64,000 nt of DNA from Actinacidiphila yanglinensis (GCF_900107965.1 NZ_FNVU01000001.1:372001-436000), one strand, 5' to 3'; positions 1 to 8,721 are shown, counted from the first letter of the stretch. Made by a program: numbers and translations. Notes: generated by a model not told the origin, from the letters alone.

Positions 1-1157
1 CGCAGCCCGCGGCCAGCGGGGCCGGCGACGTCGTCGGCAAGATCACCGTCGGGTACCAGGGCTGGTTCGCCTGCGCCGGGGACGGCGCGCCGATCAACGG
101 CTGGTGGCACTGGAGCCAGAACTGGGGCCAGGCCCCCTCCACGTCCAACAACGCCATCAAGGCCTGGCCGGACATGCGCGAGTACGCCAAGGGCTACCCG
201 ACCGCCTACGCCAACCTCAACGGCGGCGGGGCCGCCACCCTCTTCTCCTCCTACGACCAGCAGACCGTCGACACCCACTTCGCGTGGATGAAGACCTACG
301 GTTGCGACACCGCCGCCCTCCAGCGCTTCAACCCCAACAGCAGCGAGGGCCCGACCCGCGACGCGATGGCGCAGAAGGTGCGCAACTCCGCCGAGTCCAA
401 GGGCGTGAAGTTCTACGTCATGTACGACGTCTCCGGGTGGACGAACATGCAGTCGGAGATCAAGACCGACTGGACGAACAAGATGAAGACGCACACCGGG
501 AGTTCGGCGTACGCCCGGCAGAACGGCAAGCCGGTCGTGTGCATCTGGGGCTTCGGCTTCAACGACGACAACCACCCGTTCAGCGCCGACGCCTGCCTGG
601 ACGTCATCAACTGGTTCAAGGGGCAGGGCTGTTACGTCATCGGCGGGGTGCCGCGCGAGTGGCGCACGGGCACCGGCGGCTCACGCGCCGGGTACGCCGA
701 CGTCTATCACGCGCTCAACATGATCTCGCCCTGGATGGTCGGCGCGATCGGCAACGCGGGTGACTCCGACAACGCGTACACCACGTACACCGTCCCCGAC
801 CAGGCGGACTGCAACGCGCACGGCGTCGACTACCAGCCGTGCGTGCTGCCCGGCGACGTCTCCGCCCGGCAGCGCGCGCACGGCGACTTCATGTGGCGGC
901 AGTTCTACAACGTGTGCCGAGCCGGGGTGCAGGGCGTCTACATCTCGATGTTCGACGAGTACGGCGAGGGCAACCAGATCGCCAAGACCGCCGAGAACGC
1001 CTCGATGGTGCCCTCCGGCTCCGGCCTGTGGGCACTCGACGAGGACGGCACGCCCTGCTCCTCCGACTACTACCTGCGGCTGACCGGTGACGGCGGGCGC
1101 ATGCTCAAGGGACAGATCGGGGTGACCGCGACCCGTCCCACCCAGCCGGTCGCCTGA
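1..1157 (+). CDS. Secreted GH99/GH71-like glycoside hydrolase, 5' end missing
   Basis: Reading frame is open from the left edge (first full codon at base 3) to a TGA at 1157, giving 384 visible residues. The visible start (VGYQGWFACAGDG, then WWHWSQNWG) resembles the beginning of the catalytic barrel of GH99/GH71-like bacterial proteins often annotated as xylosidase/arabinosidase, so probably only a signal peptide and short linker are missing. Near the C-terminus is MFDEYGEG, a conserved acidic motif in this group and a plausible catalytic region. There are no C-terminal binding modules. The substrate cannot be told from sequence; an exported enzyme acting on plant or fungal polysaccharide is an inference. 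Confidence 0.75.
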   Translation, partial: QPAASGAGDVVGKITVGYQGWFACAGDGAPINGWWHWSQNWGQAPSTSNNAIKAWPDMREYAKGYPTAYANLNGGGAATLFSSYDQQTVDTHFAWMKTYGCDTAALQRFNPNSSEGPTRDAMAQKVRNSAESKGVKFYVMYDVSGWTNMQSEIKTDWTNKMKTHTGSSAYARQNGKPVVCIWGFGFNDDNHPFSADACLDVINWFKGQGCYVIGGVPREWRTGTGGSRAGYADVYHALNMISPWMVGAIGNAGDSDNAYTTYTVPDQADCNAHGVDYQPCVLPGDVSARQRAHGDFMWRQFYNVCRAGVQGVYISMFDEYGEGNQIAKTAENASMVPSGSGLWALDEDGTPCSSDYYLRLTGDGGRMLKGQIGVTATRPTQPVA

Positions 1158-1225
1158 CCTCCGCGTCCTGACGCGCGGTACGCACGGTACGGCCGCCCGG
1201 CAGGCGACGCCGTAGCCTCTGCGGT

Positions 1226-1744
1226 ATGAACGACTCCGTAGCCGTGCGTACCGCCACCACCGAGGACATCGAGGGCATCGTCACGTGCAGCGTGGCGCTG
1301 CTGACGGAGGACGCCGCGGTCCGCGACCCGCGGGTGGAGCCGTTGTGGGCGCTGCGGCACGGCAGGGAGTCGTTCGAGGCGACCCTGGCGGACCCGGCGT
1401 GCCTCCTGCTGGTGGCCGCGGATCCCTCCGGGAGGGTCGTGGGGTACCTGATCGGCGTGCTCGCCGAACCCGTCGGCGTCCTCCCCATCCGCAGTGCGAC
1501 GCTGCGCGCTCTCTATGTCGCCCCCGAGCGCCGCGGCGGCGGCACCGGTGCCCGCCTCACCGCCGACTTCTTCGGCTGGGCCCGGGAGAAGGGCGCGGTC
1601 CGCGCCGAGGTCAACGCGTACGCCGAGAACGTCGCGGGGCGCCGCTTCTACGAACGCCAAGGCTTCGCCACCCGCGCGATCCGTCTCGACCTGGACCTCG
1701 ACGGCGCCCCGCGGGCGGAACCGGAAGAGCGTTCGGGCGCCTGA
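1226..1744 (+). CDS. GNAT-family N-acetyltransferase
   Basis: A 172-residue protein with a single GNAT fold. The acetyl-CoA binding motif A is visible as LYVAPERRGGGTGARL (around residues 98-113, with the R/Q-x-x-G-x-G/A type loop), followed by the late motif NVAGRRFYERQGF typical of the family C-terminal part. The ATG at 1226 is the natural start. It lies between the GH99-like gene and the LacI gene and shows no functional link to either. The acceptor substrate is unknown. Confidence 0.8.
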   Translation: MNDSVAVRTATTEDIEGIVTCSVALLTEDAAVRDPRVEPLWALRHGRESFEATLADPACLLLVAADPSGRVVGYLIGVLAEPVGVLPIRSATLRALYVAPERRGGGTGARLTADFFGWAREKGAVRAEVNAYAENVAGRRFYERQGFATRAIRLDLDLDGAPRAEPEERSGA

Positions 1745-1769
1745 CCGGCAAGGTTGCACCAGGCAAGAG

Positions 1770-1785
1770 TTGCGCAAAAATTGCT
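1770..1785. promoter_or_regulatory. Possible LacI operator upstream of its own gene
   Basis: Bases 1771-1777 read TGCGCAA, followed by AAA and then TTGC. The left half is identical to one arm of the perfect palindrome at 8704-8721 upstream of the GH32 gene, and the right half is degenerate with a spacer of three rather than four bases. The site ends about 12 bp before the LacI start codon, where binding would block expression. Autoregulation is inferred from the shared half site only. Confidence 0.4.
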
Positions 1786-1796
1786 ACAATCCGGCC

Positions 1797-2855
1797 ATGT
1801 CAGGGAGAAGACCCCGCCAGGGGGCGACCATGGCGGACGTCGCCCGGGCGGCGGGCGTGTCGGTGACGACCGTGTCGCATGTGCTCAACAAGACCCGTCC
1901 GGTCCTGCCCGATACGGTCCGCGCCGTGCAGAACGCGGTGGCGGCCTGCGGCTACGTCCCCGAGAAGGTCGCCCGGTTGCAGAACGAGGGTCTGGGCACC
2001 ATCGGTCTGGCCATGTCGGCCATGTCCAACCCTTACTTCAGTGACGTCGTGCACGGCATAGACCGGCATTCCGTGGCCGCCGGGTACTCCCTGCTGCTGG
2101 CGGACACCCACGACGACGAGGACACCGAACTGCGCGCCGTCGGCGAACTGTTGCGCCGGCGGGTCAGCGCCGTGATCCTGGCGCCGTCGGGGGACGGCGA
2201 GCGCACGCTGACCTACATCCGCCAGGCACAGGTGCCAGTGGTGGTGCTGGACCGCTTCGTCGAGCAGGACGTCGACCAGATCGGCGTGGAGAACGTCGAA
2301 GCGACGGCACAGCTCGTCGACCACCTCGTGGCGATCGGCCACCGCCGCATCGCCATGGTGGCCGGCCGGGCCGGCCTCGCCACCAGCACCGAGCGCACCG
2401 AGGGCTACCGTCTCGGCCTGCGGCGCAACGGCGTTGCCGAACGGCCGGAACTCGTGGCCGCCGGGGACTCGCACGCCCAGCCCGCCGAGGCGGCCGTCGC
2501 GGCGCTCCTGCGGCTGCCCGAACCGCCGACGGCCATCGTGGTGGGCAACAACCGCATGACGATCGGCGCCATGCGGCAATTGCGGGCAGAGGGACTGACG
2601 GTGCCCGACGACATCGCGCTCGTCGCGTTCGACGACTTCGAGTGGTCGGACCTCTTCCACCCGCGGCTGACCGCGATCGCGCAGCCGACGCTGGCCATCG
2701 GAGAGCAGGCGTTCGGCCTGGCCCTGTCCCGGATCAGGGCCCCCGCGACACCGCCGCGCAGGGTGCTGATCCGCCCCGACTTCATGCACCGGGAGTCGTG
2801 CGGATGCCGGCCGGAGACGCACGACGCCGGGGCGCCCGCATCTCCGGCCGGCTGA
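1797..2855 (+). CDS. LacI/GalR-family regulator of the fructan/fructose operon
   Basis: A 352-residue regulator. The N-terminal helix-turn-helix and hinge helix are clear (ATMADVARAAGVSVTTVSHV, about residues 11-30), followed by a periplasmic-binding-protein-like effector domain (NPYFSDVVHGI, ERTEGYRLGL, FDDFEWSDLF). ATG 1797 is chosen because it places the HTH at the usual distance. It is convergent with the ABC-transporter/GH32 operon (2922-8609), separated by 66 bp from the kinase stop. A half site before its own start and a perfect palindrome before the GH32 gene suggest that it represses both. Fructose or a phosphate ester is the likely inducer by context, not by sequence. Confidence 0.85.
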   Translation: MSGRRPRQGATMADVARAAGVSVTTVSHVLNKTRPVLPDTVRAVQNAVAACGYVPEKVARLQNEGLGTIGLAMSAMSNPYFSDVVHGIDRHSVAAGYSLLLADTHDDEDTELRAVGELLRRRVSAVILAPSGDGERTLTYIRQAQVPVVVLDRFVEQDVDQIGVENVEATAQLVDHLVAIGHRRIAMVAGRAGLATSTERTEGYRLGLRRNGVAERPELVAAGDSHAQPAEAAVAALLRLPEPPTAIVVGNNRMTIGAMRQLRAEGLTVPDDIALVAFDDFEWSDLFHPRLTAIAQPTLAIGEQAFGLALSRIRAPATPPRRVLIRPDFMHRESCGCRPETHDAGAPASPAG

Positions 2856-2921
2856 GGAACCTGCCCGTGCCGAGGGCGGCCGGCCCCCTCCCTTCGGCCG
2901 GCACCCCGCGCGAGCGCGTCG

Positions 2922-3623
2922 CTACCGCAGGCTCCCACCCCCCTCGGGCAGCGTGAGGTCCGCGGCCCCGCACGTACGCCGGATGTCGGCGCTGCTGACC
3001 TCGTCGACCCCCTCGACCTTGGCCCGGGCCCGCTCCTCGGTGAAGCCGTAGCGGACGTAGCGGCGTACCAGCCGCTCCCGGCGAGCGCCGGGATCGGCGT
3101 CGAGGAACCAGGTCTCGGTCAGCAGCATCCGGACCTCGCGCCAGTCGGGAGCAGTCGAGAGCAGGAAGTTGCCGTCGACCACGACCACACGGTGCGCTGC
3201 GTTCAGCTCCACCGCCTGCGCGACGGGTTCCTCGATCTCCCTGCGGAACTCCGGCCACCACAGCGGTGCGTCGGCCTCCCGTACGGTACGGCGCAGCATC
3301 GCGACGAATCCGCGGGCGTCGAAGGTGTCGATGGCCCCTTTGCGGGCGCCCTTGCCCTGCCGGTCGATGACCTGTTGGGCGAGGTGGAACCCGTCCATCG
3401 AGACACCCACGGAGACGCCCGGTCGCACCCGATCCATCTCGGCCAGGAGCTGCTCGGCGAACGTCGACTTGCCGGCGCCCGGTTCGCCCACGATTCCCAG
3501 CAACGCCCGCCGTGGGCGGGCCAGTTCGAGGGCCCGTTCGGCGAGGGCGCGGATCGGCGGGTGCGGATAGAGCGGAGCGGCCGGGCCGTGGCCGGCCACC
3601 TGGCCGGCCTCGGCGGGACTCAT
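2922..3623 (-). CDS. frcK: FrcK-like P-loop nucleoside/sugar kinase family protein
   Basis: A 233-residue protein with a Walker A loop GEPGAGKST near residue 45, a DGFHL motif typical of the uridine-kinase/pantothenate-kinase/FrcK group, and a Walker B-like VVVDGNFLL. The ATG at 3623 overlaps the ATPase stop by four bases (ATGA), so the genes are translationally coupled. In Sinorhizobium meliloti, frcK follows frcBCA of the high-affinity fructose importer, and the gene order here is the same. The enzymatic role of FrcK is not settled; phosphorylation of the incoming sugar or of a nucleoside-like molecule are both possible. The symbol is assigned by synteny and family. Confidence 0.7.
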   Translation of the reverse strand: MSPAEAGQVAGHGPAAPLYPHPPIRALAERALELARPRRALLGIVGEPGAGKSTFAEQLLAEMDRVRPGVSVGVSMDGFHLAQQVIDRQGKGARKGAIDTFDARGFVAMLRRTVREADAPLWWPEFRREIEEPVAQAVELNAAHRVVVVDGNFLLSTAPDWREVRMLLTETWFLDADPGARRERLVRRYVRYGFTEERARAKVEGVDEVSSADIRRTCGAADLTLPEGGGSLR

Positions 3624-4540
3624 GCGGTTCCTTCCTTGCGGTGCGGCGCGGACAGGGCCTGCTCGGTGATCGTCCCGTCCTCCGTGACCCGCAGCGCGCC
3701 GGTCATCAGGCCGACGACCTCGGTCATGGAGCACCGCGCGGGTTCGACGACCGCAGTGCGGCGGCCGAGCCGGTGGATGTGGATCCGGTCGGCGATCTCG
3801 AAGACCTGCGGCATGTCGTGGCTGATGAGGACCACGGGAACGCCCCGGTCCCGGATACGGGCGATGAGTTCGAGCACCTGGCGCGACTCGCGGACGCCCA
3901 GCGCGGCGGTCGGTTCGTCCATGATGATCACCCGGCTGCCGAACATGGCTGCCCGGGCCACCGCCACGGCCTGCCGCTGCCCTCCGGACAGTGAGCCGAC
4001 CACCTGCCCGATGTCCTGGACGGTGGCGATGCCCAGCGCGTCCAGCTGCCTGGCGGCCTCCTCGCGCATGCGGCGGTGGTCGAGCATGCGCAGCAGGCCG
4101 AGGGTGCCGGCGCGCCGGAGCGGGCGGCCGAGGTACAGATTGGCGGCGATGTCCATCTGCGGAGCCATCGCGAGGGTCTGGTAGACGGTTTCGATGCCCG
4201 CCTCCCGCGCCTCGTGGGGCGAGCGGAACGCGACCGGCCGCCCGTCCAGCTCGATCACCCCGGCATCGGGGACCAGGGCGCCCGACAGCGCCTTGATCAG
4301 GCTGGACTTGCCGGCGCCGTTGTCTCCCACGACGGCCAGCACCTCGCCGGCGCGCAGGTCGAAGTCCGAGGCGCGGATGGCCACCACGTTCCCGTAGCGC
4401 TTGACCAGACCGGTGGCGCGCAGGACGCATCGCGGCTCGCCCTCGGGCGTCGCGCCGCCGGCCGGCAGGACGTCCGCCCGCGGGACGGCGGCCGCGTCCT
4501 GGTCCGCGCCCGCCGTGCGGTTGCCGTTCCCGCCGTTCAT
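3620..4540 (-). CDS. frcA: Sugar ABC transporter ATP-binding protein (FrcA-like)
   Basis: A 306-residue single ABC domain, unlike the double-domain RbsA/XylG type, and matching the shorter FrcA type. Walker A is GDNGAGKSS (about residues 69-77), the signature is LSGGQRQA, Walker B is VIIMDEPTAAL and the switch histidine is in ISHD. The start at 4540 (MNGGNGN) overlaps the permease stop (ATGA). The first 35 residues are a loose Ala/Gly/Pro-rich leader before the ABC fold begins at VLRATGLVKRYG. It should power import of the monosaccharide bound by the lipoprotein encoded at 5554-6573. Confidence 0.85.
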   Translation of the reverse strand: MNGGNGNRTAGADQDAAAVPRADVLPAGGATPEGEPRCVLRATGLVKRYGNVVAIRASDFDLRAGEVLAVVGDNGAGKSSLIKALSGALVPDAGVIELDGRPVAFRSPHEAREAGIETVYQTLAMAPQMDIAANLYLGRPLRRAGTLGLLRMLDHRRMREEAARQLDALGIATVQDIGQVVGSLSGGQRQAVAVARAAMFGSRVIIMDEPTAALGVRESRQVLELIARIRDRGVPVVLISHDMPQVFEIADRIHIHRLGRRTAVVEPARCSMTEVVGLMTGALRVTEDGTITEQALSAPHRKEGTA

Positions 4541-5550
4541 ACGGCCCTCCCCCGGACGAGGCGGTCGACCGCGACGGCGGCGATGACGAGCACGCCGGTG
4601 GCGACCTGCTGGTAGAGGCTGTCGATTCCGGCCTGGGTCAGCCCGTTGGCGAGGACCGTGACGACCAGCGTGCCGAGAATCGTGCCCGGCACCCCGCCGC
4701 GGCCGCCGAACAGGCTGGTCCCGCCGATCACCACGGCGGTGATGCTGTCGAGGTTGCCGGTCTGGAAGGCGTTGGGGTCCGCGTTGGGGATCCGGCCGAG
4801 CGCCTGCCATGCGCCGACCGCGTAGACCAGGCCGGCGATCACGTACACGCTGAGCACGGTCCTGCGGGTGTTGACGCCGGTCAGCCGGGTCGCTTCCGCG
4901 TCGTCGCCGACCGCGCGCACGTTGCGGCCCCAGGCGGTCTGGGTGAGCGCGAACCACAGGCCGGCCACCATCACCGCCAGCACGGCCATACCCGTGGTGA
5001 CCTCGATCCGGCCGAACAGGTAACTGCGATGGCCGAGGGCGGTCAGCGTCGAGGACGTCACGGCGAAGCTCTCACCGTCGGCGTAGAGCTGCGACACCGC
5101 GGTCAGCACGCTGAGCAGGCCCAGGGTGACGATGAACGGCGGGAGTTTCAGCCGGGTGACCAGCGTGCCCGACACCGCCCCCAGGGCGGCGCACAGGGCG
5201 GCGCCGACCAGGAGGGCGAGGAGGCCCGGCAGCCCGCCGCCGCCCGCGAGCCTGGCCATGACCAGGGTGCCGAGCACCATGATCATGGCGTTGGCGAGGT
5301 CGATCCCCGCGGTGAGGATGACCAGCGTCTGGCCCATCGCCAGCGTGCCGGTCACCAGCACCTGCTCCACCACAAGGGAGCCGTTGTCCAGGGTGAGGAA
5401 GGTGTCCGTGGTCAGCGAGAAGACCACGACAGCGAGGACGAGGGCGGCCAGCGGGCCGGCCGTGGTGCTCCTGGCCGTCCAGGTCAGGAGGGAGGGCCGC
5501 CGGCCGCGCGTCGGGGCGGCGAGGTCGGCTCGGACATCGAGTGCGCTCAT
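4537..5550 (-). CDS. frcC: Sugar ABC transporter permease (FrcC/RbsC-like)
   Basis: A 337-residue integral membrane protein with about eight to ten hydrophobic segments. The family motifs GIDLANAMIMVLG and the loop AVVIGGTSLFGGRGG are visible; the latter is the ABC-2-type BPD_transp_2 signature that contacts the ATPase. It starts three bases after the binding-protein stop and overlaps the ATPase gene by four bases. It forms the channel of the fructose-type importer in this operon. Confidence 0.87.
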   Translation of the reverse strand: MSALDVRADLAAPTRGRRPSLLTWTARSTTAGPLAALVLAVVVFSLTTDTFLTLDNGSLVVEQVLVTGTLAMGQTLVILTAGIDLANAMIMVLGTLVMARLAGGGGLPGLLALLVGAALCAALGAVSGTLVTRLKLPPFIVTLGLLSVLTAVSQLYADGESFAVTSSTLTALGHRSYLFGRIEVTTGMAVLAVMVAGLWFALTQTAWGRNVRAVGDDAEATRLTGVNTRRTVLSVYVIAGLVYAVGAWQALGRIPNADPNAFQTGNLDSITAVVIGGTSLFGGRGGVPGTILGTLVVTVLANGLTQAGIDSLYQQVATGVLVIAAVAVDRLVRGRAV

Positions 5551-5553
5551 CCC

Positions 5554-6573
5554 TCAGCCCCAGCAGTTCTTCAGGCCCCAGGCGGTGTCCTTCGAGGGGA
5601 CACCCGCCACGGCCTTGTCCGTGATCAGCTGCGAGCCGGTGTTGACGAAGCCCGACGGCTTCGCCTTGGACGCGGCGTACGTCACCACCGCGTCGACGCC
5701 CATGGTGGCCATCTTCGTGGGGAACTGCATGACGGTGGCGGCGAACCTGCCGCTCCGTACGTTCCGCACCCCGGTGCACGAACCGTCGATCGAGCCGATG
5801 ACGACCTTGCCGGCCGCGGGCTTCCCGGCGAGGGCCTGGGCGGCGCCCGCGGCGGCCGGCTCGTTGATGGTGTAGACGGCGTTGGCGCCCGGGTCGCGCT
5901 GCAGGAGGTTCTCCATCGCGGTCTGCGCCTTGGTCTGGTCGCCGTTCGTCACCGCCGTCCCCTTGACCGCCGGCGCTTTGGCCGTGATGCCGAAGCCCTG
6001 GAGGAAACCGTCGTGCCGCAGGTCGTCGACGCTGGAGCCCGGAGTACCGTCCAGCAGGAGCACGTTGGGGGCGGCGGAGCCGAGGGCCGCGTGCACGTAC
6101 TTCCCCTCGGTGACGCCGGCGGCCTCGTTGTCGGTGGCGAAGGTCGCGTCCACTGCGTCGGCGGGATCGGTCGCGGTGTCCAGGGCGATCACCAGGATGC
6201 CCCGGGACCGCGCCGCCGCGATGGCGCCCAGCACGCCCTTGGAACTGCTCGGGGTGATCAGGATCCCGTTGACGTGCTGCGCCACCAGGTTGTTGATCGC
6301 GTCGACCTGGCCCTGGTTGTCTCCGTCGAACTTGCCTGCCAGGGCCACGAGGTGGGCCCCCTTGCGCTTCGCCTCCGCCTGCGCGGACGCGCGCAGCCGG
6401 ACGAAGTAGGGGTTGCTGTTGGTCTTGGTGACCAGGCCGATGGTCACCTTGCCACCGCTGGACCCGGTGTCGGATCCACCGCTCTTGGTGGAGGAGCACG
6501 CGGCCGCCGAGACGAGCGAGACGGCGACGGCGGCCACGGCCAGGGATCGGGCGGGTTTTCTCACCAGGTTCAT
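5554..6573 (-). CDS. frcB: Sugar-binding lipoprotein of the ABC importer (FrcB-like)
   Basis: A 339-residue type I periplasmic-binding protein (Peripla_BP_4). The N-terminus is a lipoprotein signal (MNLVRKPARSL, hydrophobic stretch, AAACSS) followed by a Ser/Gly linker. The mature start IGLVTKTNSNPYFVRL matches the ribose/fructose-binding subclass, and further family motifs are NGILITPSSS and YTINEPAAAG. ATG 6573 has a GGAGAAAG ribosome site just upstream. It is the second gene of the operon, 89 bp after the GH32 stop. Fructose as ligand is inferred from the fructanase and kinase neighbours. Confidence 0.85.
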   Translation of the reverse strand: MNLVRKPARSLAVAAVAVSLVSAAACSSTKSGGSDTGSSGGKVTIGLVTKTNSNPYFVRLRASAQAEAKRKGAHLVALAGKFDGDNQGQVDAINNLVAQHVNGILITPSSSKGVLGAIAAARSRGILVIALDTATDPADAVDATFATDNEAAGVTEGKYVHAALGSAAPNVLLLDGTPGSSVDDLRHDGFLQGFGITAKAPAVKGTAVTNGDQTKAQTAMENLLQRDPGANAVYTINEPAAAGAAQALAGKPAAGKVVIGSIDGSCTGVRNVRSGRFAATVMQFPTKMATMGVDAVVTYAASKAKPSGFVNTGSQLITDKAVAGVPSKDTAWGLKNCWG

Positions 6574-6662
6574 TGCTTTCTCCGCAGGGGCGAGTCGAGG
6601 GTGGTGCACGGGGGAGGCCGGAGTGGGGGAGCGGTGCGGCACGCGACGTCCCGCGCCGGGGC

Positions 6663-8609
6663 TCACGCGGGCCAGATGGACGTGAGGGGACGGACGGTGG
6701 CGGAACCGATGACGACCTCGCCGCCACCGGCCGTGAGGGTCGTGGTGCCGTTCGACGGCAGGTAGCACCGGGAGAGGGACACCTCCCCGTCGTTCGCGAA
6801 GACCTCGACGGACGTGCGGTCCACGAGCACGTCGATCGCGGTCACCGGCCCCGCGGTGGGCTGCGGGTCGCCGCCGCACGCGATCGCCTGGGACGTGACG
6901 GTGACGGGAACGCCCCGCACCGTCAGGGTGAGGGTGGCGCCCGCCGCCACCGAGACACCCCCGAACGTGTAGCGGGCAGCGTCCGACGCCGTGTCGACGA
7001 GCTTCGACCCGCCCGGGGACAGGGAGATCCGGCCGAGCCGCGACGTCGTCCCGTGCAGCAGGGCGAGTTCGGCGACCGGCCGCCGGAAGACGCGGGGTCC
7101 GTTCGCCGTGGAGCGAAGGGTCAACTCGCACGGGAAGGTGACCTGCTGGTTGAAGGGCATCTCGGGGTAGGCGCCGCCGCGCATCCAGGCGGCCTGGATG
7201 CGGCGCCCGTCACCGGTCTCGGTGTTCGCCCAGGTCTTGGTGGCGTAGAAGTTCGTGCCGGAGTCCGAGAGGAACTGCGGGGTCTCCTCGGCGAACTGCT
7301 TCCCGTCGAAGGAACCGACGGAGTACTTGCCGTTGCCCCGGATCAGGACCCACTTCATCCGGGAGGTGTCGCCGTCGAGCGGGAGCTGGAAGAAGTCGGG
7401 GCACTCGAAGCTGTCGGGCACCGAGTTGCCCGTGTCGGTCCAGTGCAGGAGGTCGGGGGAGGTGAGGATCTTGTAGGTGCCACTGCCGTAGAGCATCATC
7501 ACCCAATGGCCGTCCGGGGCGTACCAGAAGACCATCGGGTCGCGCTCGGGCTCGGTCAGCACCGGGTTGCCGGCGTAGAAGCTCCAGGTCCGGCCGCGGT
7601 CGAGGCTGTAGGTGATGCACTGGCTCGCGTTGTCGTTGCGCGACCACAACGCGACCATCGCGGGGTTTGAGGCCGAACCCAGCCCCGAGGTGTTGTGATA
7701 GTCGATCACGCATCCGCCGGACTGGACGCCGCTGCCCAGGTGCTCCTCCCAGAACGCCGGCTGCTGCTCGGTCCAGTGCACCAGGTCCTTGCTGATCGCG
7801 TGGATCCAGCACTTGTTCCAGCGCTGCGCGAACAGATGCCACTCGCCCTCGTAGTAGATGAGGCCGTTGAGGTCGTTGAGCCAGCCTTCCTGCCGCTGGC
7901 CGGGGTTGAGCCGGTCCATGGTCCACTGGCGCGCGGTGAAGTGCACCTGGGGGCGCCAGGTCTCCTGATACAGCGGCTGCGTGGTCTCCGGCGGCTTCAG
8001 GGGCACGTCGGTCTGTACGACCCGGTCCACGATGACGTGACCCCAGTCGTCGCCGGCCGAGGTGTCGACGATCTCGATCCGCGCGGACCGGCCCGTCCAG
8101 GCGCTGACGTCCCAACTGCCCTGCTGCAGCGTGTCCGTGGTGCGGCCGGTGGCGCTGCGCACGGTCGTGCCGTCGACCAGGAGGTTGAGGCAGGTCACCC
8201 GCTCGTAGTCGCCGCCGCCGATGCCGTAGGCGAGGTAGTCGCGCTGGATGGTGAAGGGCGGCGAGGTGAGCGAACCGGTCGGGCCGTCGCCGGCGCCCTC
8301 GCTGCTGGCCACGCCGTCGCCGAAGTAGCCTTCCACGTCCATCGAGGCCAGCTGGGCCGCGCCGTGGATGGGCCCGGAACCGAAGGCGCTGCCCGTCACC
8401 GTCCAGCCGGCCCAGTCCCGGTTCTCGAAGTCCGCCACGACGAGGTCCGGACGTGCCGCGTGGTCGTGGTGCCCGGCGGCGGGCGGGTGGGGAGCGGATC
8501 CACCGGAGGCCGTCCCGTCGTCGGCGGACGCCTGCCCGCCGACCACCGTCGGAAGCAGGGCCCCGCTGGTCACCGTTGCCCCGAGCTTCAGGTAGTCACG
8601 TCGCTTCAT
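6663..8609 (-). CDS. Tat-exported GH32 beta-fructosidase (levanase/inulinase type)
   Basis: A 648-residue secreted enzyme. MKRRDYLKLGA is a twin-arginine signal. Residues about 55-180 form the beta-sandwich often found before the catalytic domain of bacterial levanases (DFENRDWAGWTVTG). The five-bladed GH32 propeller follows with nucleophile Asp246 in WLND, the transition-state Asp357 in RDP and acid/base Glu402 in FECPDFF. The C-terminal beta-sandwich carries VDRTSVEVFANDG. The motif usually written WMNDPNG reads WLNDLNG, so the proline is replaced. Start 8609 has GGAGGG eight bases upstream. It heads the sugar-import operon, so released fructose would be imported by the FrcBCA-like system. 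Confidence 0.92.
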   Translation of the reverse strand: MKRRDYLKLGATVTSGALLPTVVGGQASADDGTASGGSAPHPPAAGHHDHAARPDLVVADFENRDWAGWTVTGSAFGSGPIHGAAQLASMDVEGYFGDGVASSEGAGDGPTGSLTSPPFTIQRDYLAYGIGGGDYERVTCLNLLVDGTTVRSATGRTTDTLQQGSWDVSAWTGRSARIEIVDTSAGDDWGHVIVDRVVQTDVPLKPPETTQPLYQETWRPQVHFTARQWTMDRLNPGQRQEGWLNDLNGLIYYEGEWHLFAQRWNKCWIHAISKDLVHWTEQQPAFWEEHLGSGVQSGGCVIDYHNTSGLGSASNPAMVALWSRNDNASQCITYSLDRGRTWSFYAGNPVLTEPERDPMVFWYAPDGHWVMMLYGSGTYKILTSPDLLHWTDTGNSVPDSFECPDFFQLPLDGDTSRMKWVLIRGNGKYSVGSFDGKQFAEETPQFLSDSGTNFYATKTWANTETGDGRRIQAAWMRGGAYPEMPFNQQVTFPCELTLRSTANGPRVFRRPVAELALLHGTTSRLGRISLSPGGSKLVDTASDAARYTFGGVSVAAGATLTLTVRGVPVTVTSQAIACGGDPQPTAGPVTAIDVLVDRTSVEVFANDGEVSLSRCYLPSNGTTTLTAGGGEVVIGSATVRPLTSIWPA

Positions 8610-8703
8610 GGTGCCCTCCAGCCAGTTGGGTGTGCCGACGGCGCCGGTTCCGGACGGTGGTGACGGCGCCTCGGGAGACAGGTGTCCCACAGGGGCAAAG
8701 GAA

Positions 8704-8721
8704 TGCGCAATGCATTGCGCA
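8704..8721. promoter_or_regulatory. Perfect 18-bp palindrome, probable LacI operator of the fructan operon
   Basis: TGCGCAATGCATTGCGCA is identical to its reverse complement and sits 95 bp upstream of the GH32 start. Its arm TGCGCAA recurs just before the LacI start at 1771. LacI/GalR-family regulators bind palindromes of this size with a central CpG or similar symmetric step; here the centre is GC. Binding has not been shown, but position, symmetry and the shared half site make it the best operator candidate. Confidence 0.7.

Noticed and set aside
1158..1225. Terminator hairpin after the GH99-like gene (CCGCGT...ACGCGCGG)
   Set aside because: Stem is short and imperfect; not distinguishable from background GC palindromes.
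5029..6765. 578-codon open frame on the plus strand
   Set aside because: It is antisense to the permease and binding-protein genes; Arg/Gly/His-rich, no domain, explained by GC-biased codon use of the real genes.
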